From assembly GCF_013072695.1 (NCBI RefSeq), contig NZ_LXUK01000027.1, forward strand, positions 248,001 to 312,000: DNA of 64,000 nt, given 5' to 3'. The stretch is from Acinetobacter sp. Ac_5812. Its GTDB lineage: Bacteria > Pseudomonadota > Gammaproteobacteria > Pseudomonadales > Moraxellaceae. This document shows positions 57,501-64,000 of this stretch, one piece after another (position 1 is the stretch's first letter; every line of letters begins with the position of its first letter). The position numbers and the translations under genes are program-made. The notes under the pieces are model-generated. The model ran no database searches and was not told the origin of the DNA. It saw nothing but the letters and a program-made list of their open reading frames with translations.

Positions 57501-59411
57501 CTCAGAGCTGCCATCATCAGCCCATTCGTGAAAGGCCTTCGATGTGGGCTCAATCCCGTCATATTCCAGATTAATACCACGACCAGTCAGATCGGTATAA
57601 CGGCTTAATAAATGATGCTCATATTGATAATGATAGCTTGCGCCATTTTCAGTAATGGCCTCGATTAAGTCGCCTTTATGGTTATAGTTATAACTCGCAA
57701 GCGGACGAAGCAATTGCCCATTTTCCACCAACCATGCATCGTCAATACGGCCTTGTGCATCGACTTGGAAAGCAACATGCGCCAATAATTTCTGCTTCTC
57801 TTTAATCAATACATCCGAAATAAATGAATGATCACCCGATTGATGGTCATAACGAACCGCTAAGGTCACCCCATTTTTATATTCAATCGCAGATAAGCGA
57901 TAATAATCTTGATATTTTTCAAAAATATGCTTTTCTTCTTTTTGATAGGAAATCATCTGAATATGTTCAGAGATCACGCTATAGTAAAAATCTTCTGTTT
58001 GATTGTGAAAGCTTTCGCCCACTTTTAATTGAGGTAATTTGACAGGGCGTGCGTCTGGACCAATATATTCCAGCCCTGCCAACGGTTTGATATATGCGGC
58101 CTGTTGTTCCGTTTCCTCAATATATTCACTTTGCGGCACAATTCGGGTGGTAAAAGAGGTCAACCATCTTGCCCCGAACTCTGCTTGATCTAATTGATAC
58201 AAGTTCGATGCATAGGTTCGATTTAAAATAAAACTTTCAATCGCAGACACATACGCATCCTGATGAGTTAAAAACTCAGTTCCCAATGCATAAGTAATAT
58301 GTTTTTTAGTACCTGTTTTGGTCTTTCCACCACCTAAATTCAGTGGACATGACACTTCATTTGGATTGTTTTTAGCTTTGGCTTGGTGATTAGTTTTTTC
58401 CAGTTCCCCACTCGGTCGACTCTTCTCTTTTTTAGCGACCTGTTTCTGAGTAATATTGGCTGTGGCTTTTTTCTTTAATTTGAATTTTTGTACAGCTTTT
58501 AATAAGACATTCAATAACCAAGCAATACTCATTGCTTTGCCTGGATCGGCTAAAGTCATCAAGAACTGCGGCGCTTTTTTACCAAAACCACGAATCCCTG
58601 TAATAACCAGTTGAATCGGCTGTTTCGCACTTGCTGGCACAACCGATGAAACACCTTTGGCAACCGTGTTAATATTTTCCTTAACGCTCGCTTTCCATAA
58701 GTTCGTTAAACCATCTACAGCATTGTTGAAAGTAGCTTTCGGATTACGCTGTAAATTATCTAGATTGACTTTATTAAGTTGTTTCTGTGCTTGTTTGACA
58801 TTACCTGCTGAACTAAAGACGTGACCATTTAATATTTTTTGTATGCCGTTGGCAAAATCATTACTGATGCTGGTGATTTTTGTTCCACAGTGCTGCATCA
58901 TATCTTTGACAAGCGGTTGAGCTTTTGCCGCAAACTGATCGAGTTCACCTGCAATACGTTCATTTAAGTGATCACTTAAAATCACCAAAATGGTATCGGA
59001 AATGACCCCACCTGCTTTTTGACGAACCAGATTCAAAGTCGGTCTCAAGCTCATGCGCATTGTTGCCATGGTTGGCGGTACAGGAATAATACCAATCACA
59101 TCTAAACCAAGATTCAGCCAATCCCCAAAACCCGGGTTTGGTTTTTTACTGATATCGATAACATCATAAACGGCATCCACCAAAGCAATCGCATTACCAA
59201 TCACTGGAAGCGAGCCTGCTACACTTTTAATGGTATTTAAGTCGACATAGTCCTTGGTGTTCTTCTTCAACCATGAATTGATTTTATTCATACCTGCTTT
59301 GACATCAGCAGCATACATTTTGTTTAAAGGCACAACCGCAACTTGTCCAGTATTGGTTCTTACACTCTGTTTATTTTGCTGATTGTTGGTCTTCTTAGGT
59401 GGTGTCGCCAT
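54528..59411 (-). CDS. rhs: Rhs polymorphic effector with C-terminal HNH-like nuclease
   Basis: A 1627-residue Rhs/YD-repeat protein, probably a T6SS effector loaded on the adjacent VgrG. Residues about 1-340 form a helical N-terminal domain with a hydrophobic part (DWLNLGLDVIGIIPVPPT); no PAAR domain is evident. Residues about 380-1460 are the Rhs core with many YD repeats (GRLLAHVDAKGQLTQYQYDA, then AGLISSRTDALKHTLKYQWD), ending in PYVGRFISKDPIGLLGGNNV and WIDPLGL, the usual cleavage/variable boundary. The 120-residue toxin tip contains CWRCGQ, HLGHTKVPTSKGGNL, N-x(6)-AACNLSAGN, an HNH-type nuclease with zinc cysteines. The toxin identity is inferred from motif spacing. Confidence 0.88.
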   Translation of the reverse strand: MATPPKKTNNQQNKQSVRTNTGQVAVVPLNKMYAADVKAGMNKINSWLKKNTKDYVDLNTIKSVAGSLPVIGNAIALVDAVYDVIDISKKPNPGFGDWLNLGLDVIGIIPVPPTMATMRMSLRPTLNLVRQKAGGVISDTILVILSDHLNERIAGELDQFAAKAQPLVKDMMQHCGTKITSISNDFANGIQKILNGHVFSSAGNVKQAQKQLNKVNLDNLQRNPKATFNNAVDGLTNLWKASVKENINTVAKGVSSVVPASAKQPIQLVITGIRGFGKKAPQFLMTLADPGKAMSIAWLLNVLLKAVQKFKLKKKATANITQKQVAKKEKSRPSGELEKTNHQAKAKNNPNEVSCPLNLGGGKTKTGTKKHITYALGTEFLTHQDAYVSAIESFILNRTYASNLYQLDQAEFGARWLTSFTTRIVPQSEYIEETEQQAAYIKPLAGLEYIGPDARPVKLPQLKVGESFHNQTEDFYYSVISEHIQMISYQKEEKHIFEKYQDYYRLSAIEYKNGVTLAVRYDHQSGDHSFISDVLIKEKQKLLAHVAFQVDAQGRIDDAWLVENGQLLRPLASYNYNHKGDLIEAITENGASYHYQYEHHLLSRYTDLTGRGINLEYDGIEPTSKAFHEWADDGSSESRLAWDENIRLTYVTDAYGAETWYYYDIDGYTYRIIYPDGLEEWFFRDDFARVTKHVDRDAAVTIYEYDESGNIVSVTQPDGSNLYYAYDDKRQLTGMVDAEQGRWFKEYDAQGNISKEIDPLKRVTEYSYNGLGLLTSIKDAKGGSKQLKYDDQGNLISYTDCSGKTTTWQYDERGRVKSVENALKQKVEYFYSDLSTEQREPIIQGLPLNAFGQLEKIKHADATEEHFVHDAEGRLLAHVDAKGQLTQYQYDAAGLISSRTDALKHTLKYQWDKLNRLKRLTNENGASYEFFYDVASRLIKEIDFDGKETLYKYDETDGNLSSSIEVASAFGQDLKDRAAPKDRIQQFLFDSMGRLEQRQAGYGYTEQELEQKQVEEFAFNNNGQLIQAKNNESNLQWYYDVVGNLVREHHQDHQTHKTAVWKHSYDEINDRIKTTRPDGQQVDWLTYGSGHVHGLLLNGEDTVSFERDDLHREIVRHYANGISQEQHYDELGRLTQQRVLNGHEFAYTSPQQAIQNNAIQETEQLIQRLYQYDKTGQLLNIADTRRGNIQYKYDPVGRLLEANSKLGKETFSFDPASNIIDRNLHQEPNAAATESHAYGYNRLVNNVVKAYLDQQYQYDAYGQLVRQKSSKGDLYLEWDACGRLIKSRNTEYTAEYRYDALGRRIQKRSKHHHTGEEQNVIYGWDGNTLAFESNDQITKHYVYEKDSFVPLLQAIYREPIELVQTPDWTDQPYHIAKDPLWRKTAPAKSLDDICFYHCDHLGTPQEMSDAQGQMVWKAEYKAWGERVSAKSASNFFENSEIVTNNIRFQGQYFDEETGLHYNRYRYYSPYVGRFISKDPIGLLGGNNVYAYAPNPVSWIDPLGLVKKKPSKYALKDSHNATAQEVADSKIGGGSRSGQPKVRQKLLDEDNSNNNGVYTCWRCGQTSTNPDDMHLGHTKVPTSKGGNLSDGNTALEGAACNLSAGNSGYVKEGMSCKERGSCGAPYGR

Positions 59412-59430
59412 CTTTCATCATTCTCAAAGC

Positions 59431-62400
59431 TTAATTTTTAAAATCAAAACGCGTTAGATCGAACGGATCTTTGGTCTTTTTATCGCTTGCCATTAGGTTC
59501 TGTTGCGCACGCAATGGATTTTTTAACTGGGCTAGACTGTCCAAAGGACTGCCCATATTTTTCATCACTTTTTGCGCCAATGGGTTGTCCTTGACCTGAT
59601 CAGCCAATAGCTTATTTGCTTGTTCCGTCAGGTTCGACTGAACCCCCTGCTGTAGCATTGGCAATAAAGCCTTTGCTCCACCCTCCTTCAACTGCTTTGC
59701 AGTCTCAAGTGTTTTTAACACTGAAGAAGGACTAGTAAAGGATTGACCTAAAGCATTCTTGGCGCTGCTAACCGCATTTTTTAGACCTGTTTCTGCTTTG
59801 CCGAATAAGGTTTGTGCATCAGGGTCATTTTCATTTGGCCACATTGGCGGGCGTTTAAAGTCACTGGATTCCGCCCACGGATCACGTTTATCATCTTCAA
59901 ATACAACTTTTGCAGCACCCGTTGCCAGTCCAGAAACCCGTACAAAGCCTTTATCATCCAACTGACCAGAAAACTGCTGCCCCAGTGAATCAATAACCTG
60001 ATAGCCGCCCTGTTTCACAAACTCACCATGTTTGTAATCGTGCAGCAATTCCAGTACCCCTTGCCCGCGTTTTGGTGGTGGTGGCAAACTGGATTGAGCG
60101 CTGACGCTTGAGCCGCTCATAAACAAATGCTGCCCCGCCTTCACCTCAAACTTGCCACCCGTCACAGGAAAAATACCTGAGCCATTCAGCTTGATTTGAG
60201 AACCGCCTGCGGTAATCACAATTTCTTTCGGACTGCTAATCTGAATCTGACTTTCAGTGGAAATGATCTGAATGCCTTGTTTGGCGAGCAAATCTAGTCC
60301 ATCTGACTGAGCCTGAACCTCAAACTTGCCTTTGGCAGCCACCTGCTTAATCCCATTCTGTGCTGCAAACAGGCTAATTCGATTTTGAGCATGGCCAATC
60401 AGATTCTTCTGCGTACTCAGGTTAATACTATCGCCTGCAATCTGATTGATTTGCCCATCTGCAGACACATGAATATCTTCATTGCTGCTTAGGCCAATGC
60501 CTGCTGGCGAATGAAGCAACAACAATGCTTTATTAAATTTGGCAATCTTTGCTTCAATCTGTTCTGCAAACTCTTTTAACTGTTCTAAAGACTCAATTTC
60601 ATCGGTTTGCTGATTTTTGGCGACTTCACTTAAAGCCTTGGCATTGTTCTGGTTGCCTTCTAGCTGTTGCTTGGCGGGTTCGGCATCGAGATGCTCTCCT
60701 TGCGCCTGATCCTGCTTTTGGGTACTGAGCAGTAAACCATTGCCTGCACGCACTGCCCCCCATTGATCGGTCCGTAGCTCAAAACCCTCACCCCGATCTT
60801 CACTTTCAGCCTTATCTTTTGGATGGCTGAGTTTACCCAGATTCAGTTGAGTGGCGGCATGGCTGCTTTGCAGTTGCGCACTGATTTGTCCTGTGGTGTC
60901 ATCAAAACGCAACTGGTTAAACCCTTCACCTTGATACTCTTTGGATTTGATCCCTGCCAGTTTTTTGGTATCAGGTAGTTTACCGGCATGGTCAAACTTA
61001 GTCGGGCTACGCTGTGCTTCATGAATCCGCCCAACCACAAAGGGCCGATCAATATCGCCATCAAAGAAATCAATCACTACGATTTCACCAATCCTAGGCA
61101 AGAATCGTGCGCCGTAGCCTTCACCAGCCCACGGCGTTAATACATCGACCCATGCAGAGTCAGTATCGTTGTCATTGGCACCAGCGCCGCTATCATGACT
61201 GTGGTCATCTGCTCGGGTAAACAGGAAGCGAACTTTAATCCGTCCCCATTCATCCACATAAATTTCGTCACCGCTTGGCCCCACCACTTTGGCACGTTGT
61301 GGATGGGTCGCAGGCCGATGTTGTAACGGGTTATACTCAGGAACCAGACCAATATTGCGTCGTTGTAATATCAATTGATTGGCTTGGCGTTCATCCGAAA
61401 CCGCATGCTGAAAAGGGCTGCTTTGCCAATTGCTTTGTTGAAGCAAAGCTGCGACTTGATCCGTTAAATCTTTAGGCAGGTTATTTTGGTTATAGAACGT
61501 TTTTGAACTGATCAGAAACTCTTTATCTGCACCCTGATGCTGATCAATTTCAGGATGTTCATTGAGCTCAAACCAATAGCCCACTGGGGTATCGCGAACG
61601 GTTGATGTCGCAACAAACTGCTTGGCCTGTGAATCATAAAACTGGCTCAGGTTCTGATTCAGTTTTTCAATTTGAGCATTGCCCGATTTAGTGCTGCCAT
61701 CCTCCCCCTTTAAATCCTGAATCCAAGCAGGTGAAAAATGCCATGCTTGTTCTAAAGCAAGCTGCTGATTATCGTGTTGATCACTCTGATAATGTTTAAT
61801 CTGAACACTGCCTGCCCCTTCTTCTTGTTCTAAGGCATCCGCTTGCCAACGCTGTACATGTACCGCACTTGGTTGCAGGGAACGCTGTGCCACAAATGCC
61901 GTGATGCTATCTTGTATTTCAGTCGCACTACTACGATGAAAACGAATATTACGGCGCTCTAGGGCCTTATATTGATTATTGTCATCAATGAGTCTGAGTT
62001 TCTGCGGCTGAATCTGTTCACTTGAACTAGATACTTTCAGCTGTGCTTCATCAATTAAAGTACTAATGCCTTCCGAAGCCAAAAGCCTTTGAATAAAGTC
62101 AAAATCTCGTTCATTATGTTGCATGATGAACGGCCTGACATCGTAGTCCTTAGTGAGTCCGCTTTTATCGAGAGTCAGGCTGGAAGCAAATAAGGGACTG
62201 CGTTGCTGCCATTCAGAAAAAATGGTCTGCACAACATCCACGACAGATTTCGCCATAAAAACACGGCTGTTACGACGATGCTTCCACAAGGCGGTCGGGT
62301 CTTGTACACCTAAACGATAAATGGTCAGCGAACCATCACTGGCCCCAATATCAGCTTGGGTAATAATACCTGAGATACGTGTCAGTTCCGCTTTATCGGT

Positions 62401-62631
62401 CACGATATCAATGGCCACCTGACTGCCAATAAAACTTTTTAAAGGAATAACCGCATTGGTTGAAAGACAGAGTAATTGTAGATCAATGCCATGATTGAGC
62501 TGATGCAGACCATCAATACGTTGTAAGAAAACTTGATTATTTAAAGATGTGTTGGAAAATTGGGCGTGAATCGCACGTTTTTGTGCTGTCAGGCCCAAGC
62601 TTTCTAAAGCTTGAAAGATATTATTCGCCAT
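59431..62631 (-). CDS. vgrG: T6SS spike protein VgrG with long C-terminal extension
   Basis: A 1066-residue VgrG (TssI). The first 560 residues hold the gp27/gp5-like parts (VQDPTALWKHRRNSRVFMA; SGDEIYVDEWGRIKVRF; GARFLPRIGEIVVIDFFDGD). Residues about 680-850 resemble DUF2345 (LLLHSPAGIGLSSNEDIHVS, ITAGGSQIKLNGSGIF). The final 200 residues include a transthyretin-like part (GGYQVIDSLGQQFSGQLDDK) and a helical tail, likely the cargo-binding site for the Rhs effector encoded 19 bases downstream. No T6SS structural genes lie in the window. Confidence 0.9.
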   Translation of the reverse strand: MANNIFQALESLGLTAQKRAIHAQFSNTSLNNQVFLQRIDGLHQLNHGIDLQLLCLSTNAVIPLKSFIGSQVAIDIVTDKAELTRISGIITQADIGASDGSLTIYRLGVQDPTALWKHRRNSRVFMAKSVVDVVQTIFSEWQQRSPLFASSLTLDKSGLTKDYDVRPFIMQHNERDFDFIQRLLASEGISTLIDEAQLKVSSSSEQIQPQKLRLIDDNNQYKALERRNIRFHRSSATEIQDSITAFVAQRSLQPSAVHVQRWQADALEQEEGAGSVQIKHYQSDQHDNQQLALEQAWHFSPAWIQDLKGEDGSTKSGNAQIEKLNQNLSQFYDSQAKQFVATSTVRDTPVGYWFELNEHPEIDQHQGADKEFLISSKTFYNQNNLPKDLTDQVAALLQQSNWQSSPFQHAVSDERQANQLILQRRNIGLVPEYNPLQHRPATHPQRAKVVGPSGDEIYVDEWGRIKVRFLFTRADDHSHDSGAGANDNDTDSAWVDVLTPWAGEGYGARFLPRIGEIVVIDFFDGDIDRPFVVGRIHEAQRSPTKFDHAGKLPDTKKLAGIKSKEYQGEGFNQLRFDDTTGQISAQLQSSHAATQLNLGKLSHPKDKAESEDRGEGFELRTDQWGAVRAGNGLLLSTQKQDQAQGEHLDAEPAKQQLEGNQNNAKALSEVAKNQQTDEIESLEQLKEFAEQIEAKIAKFNKALLLLHSPAGIGLSSNEDIHVSADGQINQIAGDSINLSTQKNLIGHAQNRISLFAAQNGIKQVAAKGKFEVQAQSDGLDLLAKQGIQIISTESQIQISSPKEIVITAGGSQIKLNGSGIFPVTGGKFEVKAGQHLFMSGSSVSAQSSLPPPPKRGQGVLELLHDYKHGEFVKQGGYQVIDSLGQQFSGQLDDKGFVRVSGLATGAAKVVFEDDKRDPWAESSDFKRPPMWPNENDPDAQTLFGKAETGLKNAVSSAKNALGQSFTSPSSVLKTLETAKQLKEGGAKALLPMLQQGVQSNLTEQANKLLADQVKDNPLAQKVMKNMGSPLDSLAQLKNPLRAQQNLMASDKKTKDPFDLTRFDFKN

Positions 62632-62815
62632 CTTTTTTTATAGATTATCTACTTAAATTTAGCGCATTTTACTCAAAATATCGTTTTAATGTCCATACAG
62701 AACCGTCTATTTATGACAATTTGCGTCACTTTTTTGTTTGTTTTATTTTAAAACTTCAAACCTTGCAATATGAATAGTCAGAATCAGAATTTGATTGATT
62801 CATTGTTTTAAATAA

Positions 62816-62853
62816 TTAATCAGCTCTCTAAAACAAGTTAAACAGCTGATTAA
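62816..62853 (-). terminator. Inverted repeat after the right-hand TonB receptor gene
   Basis: TTAATCAGCT and AGCTGATTAA are perfect ten-base inverted repeats around 18 bases, followed on the minus strand by a T/A-rich stretch. It lies 75 bases past the receptor stop. The rest of 62632-62929 is AT-rich with no gene and probably holds the vgrG promoter. Confidence 0.5.
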
Positions 62854-62929
62854 GTCGAACTCAATGAAAATCAGTATCAACCGACAATATATACATCGCT
62901 CAATTATGTTGTCTTTGAGCTTTCAATAA

Positions 62930-64000
62930 CTAAAAGTCAAAAGATGCCGAGAATAAGTAGGTGCGAGGTGCGCCTAGCATTAAACTGGTAAATTGAGGCA
63001 TCGACCAATAGGCCTGATTGGTCAGGTTTTCTACACTTCCACGAAATGTCACAGGAAACTGAGCAATCTGAGTTGAATACCGTGCCCCAATGCTATACAC
63101 CTCTCGGCCAGGAACTGAAATCGTATTGATACGATTGATATATTGTTTAGAGGCAGCAGTTGCATTTGCGGTTAAAGTCAGACCTGGTACATAGTCAATA
63201 TCCCCTTCTAAACCTAATTTTGCTTGTAGCCTAGGTACACCTGTTGCCATATTACCAAGCTCATCTGGTTTTTGTGTTTTGGTCAGTTTAGGCTGGATAT
63301 AAGTTACGCCCCCCATCACACGTAGCCCTTGTAAAGGTGCTCCCCAAAATCCCCATTCAATCCCACGATTTCTCTGCTCACCATCAATAGAGTAAATCGG
63401 CTTTTTACTGCTGTCCTGATTTGGAGTCGAATAACCACTCGGTGTTGTAATTTCATACACACTCAAGCTACTGCTAAAGCTTTCGACATCAAATTTAAGT
63501 CCGACTTCTTTTTGTTTGGTTTTATAGGGTGAAAAAATTTCACCATAATTTTCAAAATTTGAAGATGCAACACCACCTGAACTTAGACCTTCAATATAGT
63601 TGGCGTAAAAAGAAAGATGAGGATTGGCTTTGATCAATATCGCTGCAGCGGGTGTCCATGCACTTTTATCATATAGACCATTTAGGTTCCGTATGCCATT
63701 TGCGTTCAAACTTTCCGTAACGATATTTTGATGACGTATACCTAAAGTCAGCTGGAGCTGGTCTTGGGCAAAAGATAGGGTATCGGCTAGACCATAACTG
63801 GTTAAACGTTCTTTGTTGCTAAAGATCGGAGTAATGGCAGCTCGATCTGGCTTTACACCCCAATTGGGGTGATAGATATTGGTTAAGCGGTCGGTTTTAA
63901 AGCCTTGACGAATCCCGAACTCATCATCAAGCTCTCGATAGTGTGTTGCATTGAGGGATAGAGCATGCCCAATATTACCTGTATTGAACTTCCCACGTAG
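62930..64000 (-). CDS. TonB-dependent receptor, 5' part outside window
   Basis: The C-terminal 356 residues of a TonB-dependent siderophore-type receptor. The frame is open to the right edge (LRGKFNTGNIGHALSLNATH upstream of LSFAQDQLQLTLGIRHQNI). Barrel features include NGLYDKSAWTPAAAILIKAN, SFYANYIEGLSSGG, IEWGFWGAPLQGLRVMGGVT and the C-terminal PRTYLFSASFDF. The layout and closing sequence fit FhuE/ferrichrome-coprogen type receptors. An apparent TTG start at 63709 is internal and should not be used. The promoter and any Fur box are outside the window. Confidence 0.88.
   Translation of the reverse strand, partial: LRGKFNTGNIGHALSLNATHYRELDDEFGIRQGFKTDRLTNIYHPNWGVKPDRAAITPIFSNKERLTSYGLADTLSFAQDQLQLTLGIRHQNIVTESLNANGIRNLNGLYDKSAWTPAAAILIKANPHLSFYANYIEGLSSGGVASSNFENYGEIFSPYKTKQKEVGLKFDVESFSSSLSVYEITTPSGYSTPNQDSSKKPIYSIDGEQRNRGIEWGFWGAPLQGLRVMGGVTYIQPKLTKTQKPDELGNMATGVPRLQAKLGLEGDIDYVPGLTLTANATAASKQYINRINTISVPGREVYSIGARYSTQIAQFPVTFRGSVENLTNQAYWSMPQFTSLMLGAPRTYLFSASFDF

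Noticed and set aside
63709-63709. TTG as the start of the right-hand receptor gene
   Set aside because: The frame is open through to base 64000 with continuous beta-barrel sequence, so the gene is cut by the window edge rather than starting here.

Overview
The window looks like chromosomal DNA of an Acinetobacter species, judged from moderate-to-low GC, a catM-catBCAIJFD beta-ketoadipate cluster of the Acinetobacter type, an adeL-adeFGH efflux locus, and an iac indole-3-acetate (IAA) cluster. Species cannot be fixed from the sequence alone. No rRNA, tRNA, CRISPR array, insertion sequence or integrase was recognised.

Layout. (1) 1-5174: Fur-controlled iron-uptake operon on the minus strand (TonB receptor, DUF3649, PepSY protein, partial DUF3325) with a near-perfect Fur box. 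(2) 5175-7095: AT-rich island with three small orphan membrane or exported proteins. (3) 7153-15764: OprD-type porin, catM, then catB-catC-catA, a strong terminator and a large palindrome, then catI-catJ-catF-catD, which take catechol to succinyl-CoA and acetyl-CoA. (4) 15826-23816: minus-strand aromatic-amine module: FeaR-like regulator, TynA-like copper amine oxidase, outer-membrane porin, GMC alcohol dehydrogenase, FeaB-like aldehyde dehydrogenase. (5) 24014-32068: iacH-A-I-C-D-E-F-G on the minus strand with divergent iacR, converting IAA to catechol. (6) 32126-36751: an unassigned module of a 3-hydroxyacyl-CoA dehydrogenase homologue, an opine-dehydrogenase-family protein, an AraC regulator and an MFS transporter. 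(7) 37102-43630: NTF2-like protein, zinc-ribbon/glycine-zipper protein, sorbosone-dehydrogenase-like lipoprotein and a TPS-type filamentous haemagglutinin. (8) 43827-50947: adeL and adeFGH, an RND pump locus. (9) 51057-62631: T6SS effector island: VgrG, Rhs with a C-terminal HNH-like toxin, its putative immunity gene and six further small immunity-like loci, one frameshifted. (10) 62930-64000: 3' part of another TonB-dependent receptor.

How it fits together. Regions 3 to 5 form a nearly continuous 25-kb catabolic block. Amine oxidase and aldehyde dehydrogenase would turn arylethylamines (phenylethylamine, tyramine, possibly tryptamine) into arylacetates. IAA would go through Iac to catechol, and Cat enzymes would finish the job next door. 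CatM-type operators sit upstream of both catB and the OprD porin, and a closely related two-part motif sits upstream of the MFS transporter 28 kb away. This suggests that uptake and catabolism are wired together. The least understood parts are the opine-dehydrogenase module, the shared porin/MFS promoter motif, and the immunity array behind the Rhs toxin.
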